Source: Actinophytocola algeriensis (GTDB lineage Bacteria > Actinomycetota > Actinomycetes > Mycobacteriales > Pseudonocardiaceae). Taken from it: DNA of 64,000 nucleotides. Made by a program: the position numbers and the translations under genes. Of the stretch, positions 9,432 through 17,570 are shown one piece after another. Under the pieces are notes generated by a model. It was not told the DNA's origin. It did not search any database and saw nothing but the letters and a program-made list of their open reading frames with translations. Where the stretch lies: the NCBI RefSeq assembly GCF_014203735.1, contig NZ_JACHJQ010000001.1, forward strand, positions 669,269-733,268, read 5' to 3'. Position 1 is the stretch's first letter. Every line of letters begins with the position of its first letter.

Positions 9432-10748
9432 TCAGCGGGGAACGGCCGTCATCGACAGCCGTGCGGGATAGGCGGTTGAGGTGAACGTGACCTTCAGCGG
9501 CCGTTCCGGGACGGGCACGAGCCGCCAGCGGCTCGCGATCGTCGCCACCGTCACGACCATCTCGGTCAGGGCGAACGCGTTCCCGACGCACATCCGGTTG
9601 CCCGCGCCGAACGGGATGAACGCACCGCGTGGCACCTCCTTGGCGCGGTCCGGCGTCCACCGGTCCGGGTCGAAGCGCCGCGGGTCGGGGAAGCAGCGCG
9701 GGTCGTGGTGCAGTGCGTGCGGGCTGATGGTGACCTCAGTGCCCGCAGGCAGGGCGACGCCGCCGAGCCGGACGGGGCGCAGCGTGCGGCGCATCAGGAT
9801 CCAGACGGGGTACATCCGCAGGGTTTCGTTGACGACCTGCTGGAGGTAGGTCAGCTTCGGCACGTCATCGGCGGTGACGCGGCGGCCCGAGAGGACCTGG
9901 TCGATCTCCTCGTGCACCCGGCGCTCCACCTCGGGGTGCCGCGCGATCTCGTGGAACAGCCAGGCCAGCGCGAGCGCGCTGGTCTCGATGCCTGCCGACA
10001 GCAGCGTGACGACCTCGTCGTAGGCCTGCTGGTCGGTCATCGGCTCGCCGTCCTCGTCGCGCGCCATGAGCAGCATGGACAGCAGGTCGCCTCGGTCGGC
10101 GCCGGTGGCGCGCCAGTCGGTGATGACCTTGCCGACCACCGCGCGCATCCGGCGCACCGCGCGGTCGAACTGGCGGTTGCCGCGCACGAGCAGCGGGCCG
10201 ACGAACGCCGGGGACAGCGCACGGACCATGCCGTGCCGGATGACGATCGGGATCGAGTAGCGGGCTTCCCCGATGGCCGTGCGGCCGAACTCGGTGCCGA
10301 ACAGCGCCTCGCCGACGATGGTCACGGCGAGTGCCTGCATGTCCTCGTTGATCTCCCGTTGTTCGCCCGGCCGCCACGATTCGCTCAAACGGGAAACAGC
10401 GATTTCCATTTTTTCGGCATAACGCGCGATGCGTTCGTGGTGGAACGCGGGCTGAACCAATCTGCGTTGTCGCAGGTGAAAGGGACCGCCGGAATTCACG
10501 AGACCATTGCCGACGAATGGCCGGAACTTGTCGAACATGGCACCTTTTCCGAAACTCGCCGAGTCCGCGACGAGCACGCGGTGTGTCAGCTCCGGCGTGG
10601 TCACGAAGTACATCGGCAGCATGCCGAGGTACACGCGCACGACGTCGCCATGCGCGCGAAGACCTTCCGTGAAGCCGAATCTGCGCTTCAGCAGCGCGGG
10701 GGTGTGGCCGAGTACCAGCCATCGGCCGGGTGCCACCGGAACGGACAT
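9432..10748 (-). CDS. Cytochrome P450
   Basis: A 438-residue soluble class I bacterial P450. Visible are the I-helix oxygen-activation region AGIETSALALAW, the K-helix ExxR in ETLRMYP, and the heme-thiolate loop FGAGNRMCVG. The N-terminal GHTPALLKRRF region resembles pentalenene-oxygenase-type (terpenoid) P450s; this is only a family resemblance. The ATG at 10748 has GAGGAG six nucleotides upstream. The TTG at 10754 would abut that site. No ferredoxin gene is adjacent. It is divergent from the DUF574 methyltransferase. Confidence 0.92.
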   Translation of the reverse strand: MSVPVAPGRWLVLGHTPALLKRRFGFTEGLRAHGDVVRVYLGMLPMYFVTTPELTHRVLVADSASFGKGAMFDKFRPFVGNGLVNSGGPFHLRQRRLVQPAFHHERIARYAEKMEIAVSRLSESWRPGEQREINEDMQALAVTIVGEALFGTEFGRTAIGEARYSIPIVIRHGMVRALSPAFVGPLLVRGNRQFDRAVRRMRAVVGKVITDWRATGADRGDLLSMLLMARDEDGEPMTDQQAYDEVVTLLSAGIETSALALAWLFHEIARHPEVERRVHEEIDQVLSGRRVTADDVPKLTYLQQVVNETLRMYPVWILMRRTLRPVRLGGVALPAGTEVTISPHALHHDPRCFPDPRRFDPDRWTPDRAKEVPRGAFIPFGAGNRMCVGNAFALTEMVVTVATIASRWRLVPVPERPLKVTFTSTAYPARLSMTAVPR

Positions 10749-10868
10749 CCGCAACTCCTCGCCTCGCGAGACGGATTACAGTAAGGGCCCTGCGGTGGTC
10801 TCCGACAGCGCCCGATCGGGTGCTATCCCGAGATTTGCCCCGACTTCTCCGCGAAATAGAGGTGTGCT

Positions 10869-11684
10869 GTGACACAGCAGGACTGGGTTCCGGGAATGAT
10901 CGACACGTCCGCGCCCAGCGGTGCGCGCACATATGACTATCTGCTCGGCGGCGGCCACAACTTCGAGGCCGACCGCACCATGGCTGACCAGGTCGAACGA
11001 GCGGTGCCCGGGATCAGGGCCGCGGCGCGGCTCAACCGCGCGTTCCTCGCCCGCGCGGTCCGGTTCATGGTCGGCGAGGGGATCCGTCAGTTCCTCGACA
11101 TCGGCTCCGGCATCCCGACGGTCGGCAACGTGCACGAGATCGCGCAGAAGGAGGACCCGGAGTGCCGGATCGTGTACGTCGACCGCGACCCGATCGCGGT
11201 GGCGCACAGCGAGCTGATGCTGTCCGGCAACGACCGCGCGGGGATGGTCGAGGCCGACATGCGCGACCCGGAGGCGATCCTCACGCACCCGACGACCCGG
11301 ACCCTGATCGACTTCGACGAGCCCGTCGGCCTGCTGTTCCTGCTGGTGCTGCACTGGATCCCGGACGAGTCCGCCCCGGCGGCGCTGGTGGCGCGGTACC
11401 GGAACGCGCTGGTGCCCGGCAGCCAGCTCGCGATCACGCACATGACCGACGACATCCAGGAGGACAAGATCTCCGCGGTGGCGGACGTCGTGCGCGGGAA
11501 CCGGGGCGCGGGCCAGGTGTTCCCCCGTACCCGCGAGGAGATCTCCGCGCTGTTCGGTGACTTCTCGCTGGTCTCACCGGGTCTGGTGCCCACGGGCACG
11601 TGGCGCCCCGGCGGGGCCGGTGACATCGCGGACGACCCGGAGATGAACGAGCTGTCGTTCGCGGGGGTCGCCAGGAAGGGGTAG
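10869..11684 (+). CDS. SAM-dependent methyltransferase, DUF574 family
   Basis: A 271-residue protein of the actinomycete-specific DUF574 (PF04672) family. It has the characteristic N-terminal motif ARTYDYLLGGGHNF, the SAM-binding loop FLDIGSGIP and the acidic strand IVYVDRDPIA. Members adopt a Rossmann methyltransferase fold, occur in many copies per genome and have no firmly established substrate. GTG start with AGAGGTG upstream. Divergent from the P450 across a 120-bp gap. Confidence 0.92.
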   Translation: MTQQDWVPGMIDTSAPSGARTYDYLLGGGHNFEADRTMADQVERAVPGIRAAARLNRAFLARAVRFMVGEGIRQFLDIGSGIPTVGNVHEIAQKEDPECRIVYVDRDPIAVAHSELMLSGNDRAGMVEADMRDPEAILTHPTTRTLIDFDEPVGLLFLLVLHWIPDESAPAALVARYRNALVPGSQLAITHMTDDIQEDKISAVADVVRGNRGAGQVFPRTREEISALFGDFSLVSPGLVPTGTWRPGGAGDIADDPEMNELSFAGVARKG

Positions 11685-11766
11685 TCCGGGTGGTTGGGAG
11701 TACGCCGGATGGGGTAGGACTGGTACGACTGAATCGGACATAACGTCGATCGAAGGGATCCACCCC

Positions 11767-11934
11767 GTGGCACACGACCCCACTCGCCGCTCGCTCCGCA
11801 TGCTCGCCGTGATCGGCGCGCTGGCGGCGCTGCCGCTGCTCGCCGCGTGCAACGACAGCGAGGAGGACGATGACGACGACAACGACGACGACAGCATGGG
11901 CCGTCCCGCCGCCGTGCTGGTCGTGACCCAGTAG
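11767..11934 (+). CDS. Small lipoprotein with acidic tail
   Basis: A 55-codon frame starting at GTG 11767, with GAAGGGA about 8 nt upstream. The product begins with an arginine-containing n-region, a hydrophobic stretch and a lipobox LLAAC, directly followed by a run of about 14 Glu, Asp and Asn residues and a short hydrophobic end (AAVLVVTQ). The arrangement fits a tiny lipid-anchored exported peptide. No homologous function is recognised. The acidic run could bind cations; that is speculation. Confidence 0.6.
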   Translation: MAHDPTRRSLRMLAVIGALAALPLLAACNDSEEDDDDDNDDDSMGRPAAVLVVTQ

Positions 11935-11943
11935 CCGACCGGG

Positions 11944-12327
11944 TCAGTGCTGCATGGTGGGGTCTCCCTCGAGGAGACTGCCCCCCAGCTCGCTGTGTAG
12001 CCGCTCCATGTCGGCGACCTCGAGGCTGGTGAGCGCCCACCGATCGCCGACGAGGTAGGTGGCGCCGTAGAGACGGGCCGTGTCGAGCCAGGCCTGTTTC
12101 TTCTCGTCGGTGGTGAAGTCGAGAAGCATGTATCGGGTGGCGTCGGTGGCACAGGCGGCCTGGCGGAAGTCGCTGGTCTTGCCCTGGAACTCTGGCGTAC
12201 ACCCGACCTTCTCGGCCAGTTCCTCTACGGTGTACGCCCGGTCGGGCGGCGGTGGTGGCGCTTCCCGCGCACACGCCGCGAGCCCCCAGCAGAGGGCGAC
12301 CAGAACCACGCTCAGAACCCGGGCCAT
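11944..12327 (-). CDS. Hypothetical lipoprotein
   Basis: A 127-residue protein with a clear lipoprotein signal: ATG at 12327, MARV start, hydrophobic run and lipobox GLAAC at residues 15-19. The mature part starts with a proline run and contains three cysteines (CTPEF, ACATD). I do not recognise the family. The ribosome-binding site is weak (AAGGGT nearly touching the ATG). A TTG at 12363 is the alternative. It is convergent with the small acidic lipoprotein, their stops lying 9 bp apart. Confidence 0.75.
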   Translation of the reverse strand: MARVLSVVLVALCWGLAACAREAPPPPPDRAYTVEELAEKVGCTPEFQGKTSDFRQAACATDATRYMLLDFTTDEKKQAWLDTARLYGATYLVGDRWALTSLEVADMERLHSELGGSLLEGDPTMQH

Positions 12328-12368
12328 ACCCTTATGAACGGTCGGCGGCCTGCCCCGGTTCAAAAAGC

Positions 12369-13439
12369 TCAGCGGCGGGTCAGGCCGCGCAGGAAGTCGG
12401 TGTTCGTCTCGGACTTGCGCAGGCCTTCCAGCAGGATGTCGATGGCCTGGTGGTTGTCGCGGGTGTCGAGGGCGTGCCGGAGCGCGCGGGTCGCGGCCAG
12501 CTCACCGGCGGTGAGCAGCAGTTCTTCCTTGCGGGTGCCGGACTGGCGCACGTCGACGGCGGGGAACACGCGCCGCTCGGCGATCCGCCGGTCGAGGCGC
12601 AGCTCCGCGTTGCTGGTGCCCTTGAACTCCTCGAAGATCAGCGAGTCACCGGCGGAGCCGGTCTCGACGAGCGCCGTCGCGAAGATCGTCAGCGAGCCGC
12701 CGCCGTCGACGTTGCGGGCCGCGCCGAGGAAGCGCTTCGGCGGGGTGAGCGCGCCGACGTCGACACCACCGGACAGGGTGCGGCCGGAGCTGGGGGCGGA
12801 GAGGTTGTAGGCGCGGCCGAGCCGGGTGAGCGAGTCGAGCAGCACGACGACGTCGCGCCCCTGCTCGACGAGCCGCTTGGCCCGCTCGATGGCGAGCTCC
12901 GCGAGCGCCGTGTGGTCCTTCGGCGGCTGGTCGAACGTCGCCGCCACCACCTCGGCGGGCACACCGCGGGCGAGGTCGGTGACTTCTTCCGGCCGCTCGC
13001 CGACGAGCACCAGCATCAGGTGGCACTCGGGGTGGTTCTTGGCGATGCCGTGCGCGATCGCCTGCAGCACAGTGGTCTTACCGGCTTTCGGCGGTGCGAC
13101 GATCAACGCGCGCTGTCCTTTGCCCACGGGCATGACGAGGTCGCTCACCCGCGCGGTGAGCGCGTGCGACTCGGTTTCGAGGCGGAGTCTTTCGTTGGGG
13201 TAAAGGGGAGTCAGGTCGGTGAACGCGGGACGCGCGTACTTCGGCCGCTGCCCGTTCACACTGTCGACGGTCGCGAGCTTGCCGGACCGGGTGTCCCCGG
13301 TGACGGTGTCACCGCGCCGCAAGTCGTTGGCACGCACCAGTCCCATAGGGACGGACGTGTCGTCGGGGGTGGGCAGGTATCCGTCGGCGCGCACGAACGC
13401 GCGATCACCGACGACGTCGAGTATTCCGTTGACAGACAT
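12369..13439 (-). CDS. rho: Short-form Rho-like transcription termination factor
   Basis: A 356-residue RecA-type hexameric RNA helicase/ATPase. It has a cold-shock-like RNA-binding domain from residue 1 (GYLPTPDD, LRRGDTVTG), then LTPLYPNERLRLET, Walker A APPKAGKTT, Walker B VVLLDSLTRLGRAYN, Q-loop SGGVDVGAL and the R-loop/C-terminal block EEFKGTSNAELRLDRRIAERR. All core Rho motifs are present. Actinobacterial Rho is usually over 600 residues with a long basic N-terminal insertion; this protein lacks it and even the usual helical leader. It is more likely a paralog than the housekeeping Rho. Divergent from the helix-hairpin-helix-like protein. Confidence 0.9.
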   Translation of the reverse strand: MSVNGILDVVGDRAFVRADGYLPTPDDTSVPMGLVRANDLRRGDTVTGDTRSGKLATVDSVNGQRPKYARPAFTDLTPLYPNERLRLETESHALTARVSDLVMPVGKGQRALIVAPPKAGKTTVLQAIAHGIAKNHPECHLMLVLVGERPEEVTDLARGVPAEVVAATFDQPPKDHTALAELAIERAKRLVEQGRDVVVLLDSLTRLGRAYNLSAPSSGRTLSGGVDVGALTPPKRFLGAARNVDGGGSLTIFATALVETGSAGDSLIFEEFKGTSNAELRLDRRIAERRVFPAVDVRQSGTRKEELLLTAGELAATRALRHALDTRDNHQAIDILLEGLRKSETNTDFLRGLTRR

Positions 13440-13612
13440 GGGAAATCCTTAGAAGAAGCAGTCGCATGAGGACTGAGAGGAGAAAGAAGAAGGCTCAGTG
13501 GGGGAGAGATCCGCATCCACGAGCGGTGACCCGAGGCTACCTCCCCGACCGCACGGTGCGCAACCGTCTATGGTTCGACCGTCAGTCCCCACCGTTGAAG
13601 GAGAGCACCAAA

Positions 13613-13837
13613 GTGGCCGTTTCCGCTGACCTGGCGAAGCAGCTCGACAAGGCGTACGAGGACCGGAGCGTCACCGAGATCCTGGACGCGCCGGTGGCCG
13701 CCATCTCGGGCGTGAGCGAGGGCGACGCCGAGAAGCTGGCCGCCGCGTTCAACATCAAGACCGTGCGCGACCTCGGCACCAGCAAGTACTTCCGCCTGGC
13801 CGCCGCACTGGCCGAGCTGGAGACCCTCTCCAAGTGA
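13613..13837 (+). CDS. Small helix-hairpin-helix-like protein
   Basis: A 74-residue protein starting at GTG 13613, with GAAGGAGAG 7-8 nt upstream. The middle part (ISGVSEGDAEKLAAAFNIKTVRDLG) looks like a helix-hairpin-helix/SAM-like fold in which glycine turns separate short helices, as in many nucleic-acid or protein-docking modules. No enzyme motif is present. Longer frames to 13466 would add a basic, unlikely leader. It is divergent from the short Rho gene, 173 bp apart; a functional link is possible but unproven. Confidence 0.75.
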   Translation: MAVSADLAKQLDKAYEDRSVTEILDAPVAAISGVSEGDAEKLAAAFNIKTVRDLGTSKYFRLAAALAELETLSK

Positions 13838-13843
13838 CACAAC

Positions 13844-13893
13844 GCGGCGGGTGACCGGGTTGTTCCCGCCTGTCGTGGCCGGTCACCCGCCGC
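13844..13893 (+). terminator. Hairpin terminator after the small HhH-like gene
   Basis: Perfect 15-bp stem (13844-13858 with 13879-13893) and 20-nt loop, starting 7 bp after the stop. Only a weak T-run follows (ccctttc), as is usual for actinomycete terminators. Confidence 0.7.
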
Positions 13894-13995
13894 GGGCCCT
13901 TTCTGGGCCCGGTCGCCTTGGGCCGGTACGCGACCCTGTCCGGCTGCCTCGGCAAAGTCGTGCGGTTCTCGGCGGCCGGTGTTGCCCTCCGGGGC

Positions 13996-14112
13996 TGCCC
14001 TCCGGGGGCTCCTCGCCGGAGGGGCAGGTCTCTGGGATGGCTCCTCGGTTTCGTTGTTTGGCTGCGGTTGGGTGCGGGTCTGCCTGCCATCCCGTCGACC
14101 TCCCTACGGGCT
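13996..14112 (+). repeat. 117-bp intergenic repeat module, copy 1
   Basis: Base for base, this stretch is the reverse complement of 50597-50713. It starts with an imperfect hairpin (CTCCGG/CCGGAG with flanking G and C runs) and ends with the CTGCCATCCCGTCGACCT motif followed by ctacGGGCT. Here it runs straight into the long hairpin element. At 50.6 kb it runs straight into the TCCGCC flank. It contains no gene. Confidence 0.85.
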
Positions 14113-14218
14113 ATCACACCGGCTCAAGGGGGCGGTTTTTCGACTTTGCTGCCGGTTCCGTTGGTGGTGCCCCCTTGAGCCGGTGTGATCGGGCTTCGCC
14201 AGGTCGACGGGATGGCAG
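14084..14218. repeat. Long nested inverted-repeat (hairpin) element, copy A
   Basis: Two nested perfect inverted repeats. The outer arms are 14084-14101 and 14201-14218 (18 bp); the inner arms are 14113-14133 and 14169-14189 (21 bp), enclosing a 35-nt loop. Unpaired 11-nt segments separate outer and inner stems. The diverged copy at 23921-24060 keeps the design and shows compensatory changes in the inner stem. Confidence 0.9.
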
Positions 14219-14255
14219 GGAGCCCCTGTGTGGCGGGCTTCCGCCTTTGCTCGGT

Positions 14256-14475
14256 TGGCCTTCGTGCCGTGAAAGGCGCTTTCAGGGCGTGGCCCGATGT
14301 CATGAAGGGGCCCTTCATCACACCGGGCGCAATGAGGGGGCCCTTCATCACGGTGAGCGCAACGAAGGGGTCCTTCATCACGCCGGAAGTTATGAAGGGG
14401 TCCTTCATCGCATCGAGCGTTGGGAAGGGTCCTTTCGAGGCATCGGTGATGCCGTCAACGCGCCTTTCGCGGCAA
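14256..14475. repeat. Palindrome array with five units at 30-bp period, flanked by GAAAGGCGCTTTC
   Basis: A GAAAGGCGCTTTC palindrome near 14270 is followed by five GAAGGGGNCCTTC-type palindromes starting at 14304, 14334, 14364, 14394 and 14424, every 30 bp exactly. A degenerate GCGCCTTTC half-element follows near 14461. Spacers are partly shared with the array at 3435-3590 (for example CATCGAGCGTTG and AGCGCAACGAAGG). The whole 13838-14684 spacer holds no convincing gene; frames through it are repeat-derived. Confidence 0.88.
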
Positions 14476-14592
14476 TCGCACACAGCCCGGTCCCGCGCAG
14501 TCGCCGGTGCCCAACCCCCACCCTGTCCCGGGGGCGTCCCGCCTTGCCAGCTTACCGGTTGGCGCGGCAGAAATCAGGCGAAAGGGCCCACC

Positions 14593-14620
14593 TGTGGACA
14601 ACTCGCCCTGCTGTGGACAA
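14593..14620 (-). promoter_or_regulatory. Two DnaA-box sequences upstream of ctaD
   Basis: Two exact TTGTCCACA sequences on the minus strand (14593-14601 and 14612-14620), same orientation, 19 bp apart. This 9-mer is the high-GC actinobacterial DnaA-box consensus. They lie 65-92 bp before the ctaD start codon. Binding has not been shown. Confidence 0.6.
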
Positions 14621-14684
14621 CCGGGGTTGCCGATCCCGCGCAGGCGGAGAACCATGAGGCGCGAGGACGACGTGGGAGCGGGCC

Positions 14685-16433
14685 ATGACCGCGCTGAAAC
14701 CAGTCCCGATACGCGTACATGCCGGCGCCGCCGTGCGGGGCCCGAAAGGCGCTGTCCTCCTGGGGCTCCTGCGGACCACGGACCCGAAGCAGATCGGCGT
14801 CCTCTACCTCGTCACCTCGTTCGGTTTCTTCATGACCGGCGGTGTGATGGCGCTGCTGATGCGCGCCGAGCTGGGCTCGCCGGGCCTGCAGTTCCTGTCA
14901 CAGGAGCAGTACAACCAGCTGTTCACCATGCACGGCACGATCATGCTGCTCCTCTACGCGACCCCCATCCTGTTCGGTTTCGCGAACTTCGTCCTGCCGC
15001 TGCAGATCGGGTCGCCCGACGTGGCGTTCCCCCGGCTGAACGCGCTCTCCTACTGGCTGTTCCTCTTCGGCGGGCTGATCGTGCTCGGCTCGTTCCTCAC
15101 CCCGGCGGGCGCGCCCGACTTCGGGTGGACCGCCTACACGCCGCTGTCCGACGTCACGCGCAGCCCCGGCGTCGGCGGCAACCTGTGGATCGTCGGGCTC
15201 GTGCTGTCCGGGCTGGGGACGATCCTCGGCGGCGTCAACATGCTGACCACCGTCATCTGCCTGCGTGCGCCCGGGATGACGATGTTCCGGCTGCCGATCT
15301 TCACGTGGAACATCCTGATCACCACGATCCTGATCCTCATCGCGTTCCCGATCCTCACCGCCGCGCTCATGGGGCTGCTCGCCGACCGGCTCATCGGTGC
15401 GCACGTGTTCGACCCCGCGAACGGCGGCGCGATCATGTGGCAGCACCTGTTCTGGTTCTTCGGCCACCCCGAGGTGTACATCGTCGCGTTGCCGTTCTTC
15501 GGGATCATCACCGAGGTCATCCCCGTCTTCAGCCGCAAACCGCTGTTCGGCTACCGCGGCATGGTGTACGCGACGATCGCCATCGCCGGGCTTTCCGTTG
15601 TGGTGTGGGCACACCACATGTTCGCGACCGGCGCGGTGCTGCTGCCGTTCTTCTCGATGGCGACGTTCCTGATCGCCGTGCCGACCGGCATCAAGTTCTT
15701 CAACTGGGTCGGCACGATGTGGAAGGGGCAGCTGACGTTCGAGTCGCCGATGCTCTTCGCGATCGGTTTCCTCGTCACGTTCCTGCTCGGCGGCCTCACC
15801 GGCGTGCTGCTGGCGTCACCGCCGATCGACTTCCACGTCACCGACACGTACTTCGTCGTGGCGCACTTCCACTACGTGCTGTTCGGCACGATCGTGTTCG
15901 CCACCTACGCGGGCATCTACTTCTGGTTCCCCAAGATCACCGGCCGGTACCTCGACGAACCGCTCGGCAAACTGCACTTCTGGACCACGTTCCTCGGCTT
16001 CCACGCGACGTTCCTCGTGCAGCACTGGCTCGGCGACGAGGGCATGCCGCGCCGCTACGCCGACTACCTCGCCTCCGACGGGTTCACCGTGCTCAACACG
16101 ATCTCCACGATCGGCGCGTTCGTGCTCGGCGCCTCGGTACTCCCGTTCGTGTGGAACGTCTTCCGCAGCTACCGCTACGGCGAACCGGCCACGATGGACG
16201 ATCCGTGGGGCTACGGCAACTCCCTCGAATGGGCCACGTCGTCACCGCCGCCGCGGCACAACTTCACCGAGCTGCCCAGGATCCGCACCGAGCGCCCGGC
16301 GTTCGACCTGCGCTACCCACATGCGATCGACGACGCCCGGCGACACAAGTACGTCGGCCCGTGGGGCGGGCACGCCGACGAGCAACCGCGGGCACCATCG
16401 GAGAAACTGGGCGACGCGATGCAGTCGGAATGA
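14685..16433 (+). CDS. ctaD: Cytochrome c oxidase subunit I (aa3 type)
   Basis: A 582-residue heme-copper oxidase subunit I with about 12 membrane helices. The heme a and a3/CuB ligands are visible: MHGTIM (helix II), HPEVY with the cross-linked His-Tyr (helix VI), AHHMF (helix VII), and HFHYVL (helix X). It reduces oxygen to water at the end of the respiratory chain and pumps protons. It stands alone, far from any other cytochrome oxidase or qcr genes in the window. This is common for actinobacterial ctaD. ATG with GGGAGCGGG upstream. The stop is 4 bp from the convergent GntR gene. Confidence 0.96.
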   Translation: MTALKPVPIRVHAGAAVRGPKGAVLLGLLRTTDPKQIGVLYLVTSFGFFMTGGVMALLMRAELGSPGLQFLSQEQYNQLFTMHGTIMLLLYATPILFGFANFVLPLQIGSPDVAFPRLNALSYWLFLFGGLIVLGSFLTPAGAPDFGWTAYTPLSDVTRSPGVGGNLWIVGLVLSGLGTILGGVNMLTTVICLRAPGMTMFRLPIFTWNILITTILILIAFPILTAALMGLLADRLIGAHVFDPANGGAIMWQHLFWFFGHPEVYIVALPFFGIITEVIPVFSRKPLFGYRGMVYATIAIAGLSVVVWAHHMFATGAVLLPFFSMATFLIAVPTGIKFFNWVGTMWKGQLTFESPMLFAIGFLVTFLLGGLTGVLLASPPIDFHVTDTYFVVAHFHYVLFGTIVFATYAGIYFWFPKITGRYLDEPLGKLHFWTTFLGFHATFLVQHWLGDEGMPRRYADYLASDGFTVLNTISTIGAFVLGASVLPFVWNVFRSYRYGEPATMDDPWGYGNSLEWATSSPPPRHNFTELPRIRTERPAFDLRYPHAIDDARRHKYVGPWGGHADEQPRAPSEKLGDAMQSE

Positions 16434-16437
16434 CCGC

Positions 16438-17112
16438 TCAGCGCTTTGTGGTGACCAGTTCGAACGCGTGCCGCCGGTGTGCGGCGAAGAGCCGGAGCGC
16501 GGTTTCGGTGTCCCGGGACCGCAGCGCCGCGACCAGGTCACGGTGTTCCCCGGGGATGTGCGACAGGTAGTCCTCGGTGCTGACCCCGACCCGGGTGAGC
16601 AGGAACAGGTGGACCTGCGAGCGGATCGCCTGCCAGGCCTCGAACAGGCGCCGATGCCCGGCGGCGGCGTACACGGCGTCGTGGAACTCGATGTCGGCGC
16701 GGACCATGGCGTGCGCGTCCTCGGCGCGCGACATGCGCGCCGCGGCCTGCTCGATGGCATCGAGGCCGCTGGCGTCGGCGGTGCCTTCGGTGTCCGAGGC
16801 CTGCGCGACGACCAGTTCGACCGCGAGTCGCTCCAGCGCGCCACGCAGGCTGTCCAGCTCGGCGATGTCCTCGGGCGAGAGGGTCATGACGGTGGCGCCG
16901 CGGTGCCAGGCGCTGCGGACCAGGCCCTCGCGTTCCAGCCGCAACAGCGCCTCCCGGACCGGCCCCCGGCTCACCTCGAGCGCGGCGGCCAGCTCGACCT
17001 CGCGAAGCTGTGCGCCCAGCTCGTAGGCACCGCTGAAGATCGCGTCGCGGATGCTGTCCGCGACCTCGTCGGCCAGGCCCCGGCGTCGCGCGGGAGCCAC
17101 CCGTGTCGTCAT
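16438..17112 (-). CDS. GntR-family transcriptional regulator (FCD/FadR subfamily)
   Basis: A 224-residue repressor-type protein: a winged helix-turn-helix (about 10-78, with LREVELAAALEVSRGPVREALLRLEREG split over the recognition region) and an all-helical FCD ligand-binding domain (about 90-215) with the metal-site style pattern D-x-x-x-H (IEFHDAVY) and further histidines (GEHRDLV, HRRHAFE). FCD regulators usually respond to small organic acids. It is divergently transcribed from a VOC protein with only 22 bp between the start codons. The central palindrome AATGTTAACATT is the obvious operator, so it probably represses both itself and the VOC gene. Confidence 0.9.
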   Translation of the reverse strand: MTTRVAPARRRGLADEVADSIRDAIFSGAYELGAQLREVELAAALEVSRGPVREALLRLEREGLVRSAWHRGATVMTLSPEDIAELDSLRGALERLAVELVVAQASDTEGTADASGLDAIEQAAARMSRAEDAHAMVRADIEFHDAVYAAAGHRRLFEAWQAIRSQVHLFLLTRVGVSTEDYLSHIPGEHRDLVAALRSRDTETALRLFAAHRRHAFELVTTKR

Positions 17113-17139
17113 GTCTGAATGTTAACATTACGACATGAC
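17108..17139. promoter_or_regulatory. Shared divergent promoter/operator dyad for the GntR and VOC genes
   Basis: The 12-bp perfect palindrome AATGTTAACATT (17118-17129) sits exactly midway between the two start codons. Its two strands each carry TAACAT, a TANNNT -10 element, whose last base is 6 nt from the respective ATG. The outer arms (17108-17115 and 17132-17139) are also symmetric about the same centre. This spacing predicts leaderless mRNAs in both directions, controlled by one operator. Confidence 0.65.
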
Positions 17140-17554
17140 CGATATTCCACGCTTCCACCTGGCCATGCCCGTCGACGACCTGACCGCCGCGCGCCGCTTC
17201 TACGGCGAGGTCCTCGGGCTGGCGCAGGGCCGGAGCTCGGACACGTGGGTGGACTGGAACCTGCACGGCCACCAGTTCGTCACGCACCTCGCCCCGGCCC
17301 GCCCCCAGCGCGTCCACAACCCGGTCGACGGGCACGACGTCCCGGTGCCGCACTTCGGCCTGATCCTGACGGTCCCGGACTTCCAGGAACTGGCGGACCG
17401 CCTCCGCGCGGCGGGGACGGAGTTCGTCATCGAGCCGTACGTCCGCTTCAAGGGCGAGACCGGCGAACAGTGGACGATGTTCCTCCTGGACCCGGCCGGG
17501 AACGCCCTGGAGTTCAAAGCCTTCGCCGACGACTCGCAGGTCTTCGCGGCCTAA
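17135..17554 (+). CDS. VOC-superfamily (glyoxalase/dioxygenase-like) protein
   Basis: A 139-residue protein with two beta-alpha-beta-beta-beta modules of the vicinal oxygen chelate fold. Probable metal ligands are His8 (RFHLAMP), the His in PHFGLIL and the Glu in NALEFKAF. The last of these is the classic C-terminal ligand site. Substrates in this superfamily range from methylglyoxal adducts to catechols and antibiotics, so no reaction is assigned. The start is set by the divergent promoter dyad. Control by the adjacent FCD regulator is likely and would suggest an organic acid or ketoacid-related substrate. Confidence 0.88.
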   Translation: MTDIPRFHLAMPVDDLTAARRFYGEVLGLAQGRSSDTWVDWNLHGHQFVTHLAPARPQRVHNPVDGHDVPVPHFGLILTVPDFQELADRLRAAGTEFVIEPYVRFKGETGEQWTMFLLDPAGNALEFKAFADDSQVFAA

Positions 17555-17570
17555 CGCTGTGTCACCACGT

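Noticed and set aside
13851-14688. Several open frames of 86-268 residues in the 14-kb spacer
   Set aside because: They run through hairpins and 30-bp repeats, lack ribosome-binding sites and read open in several frames at once.
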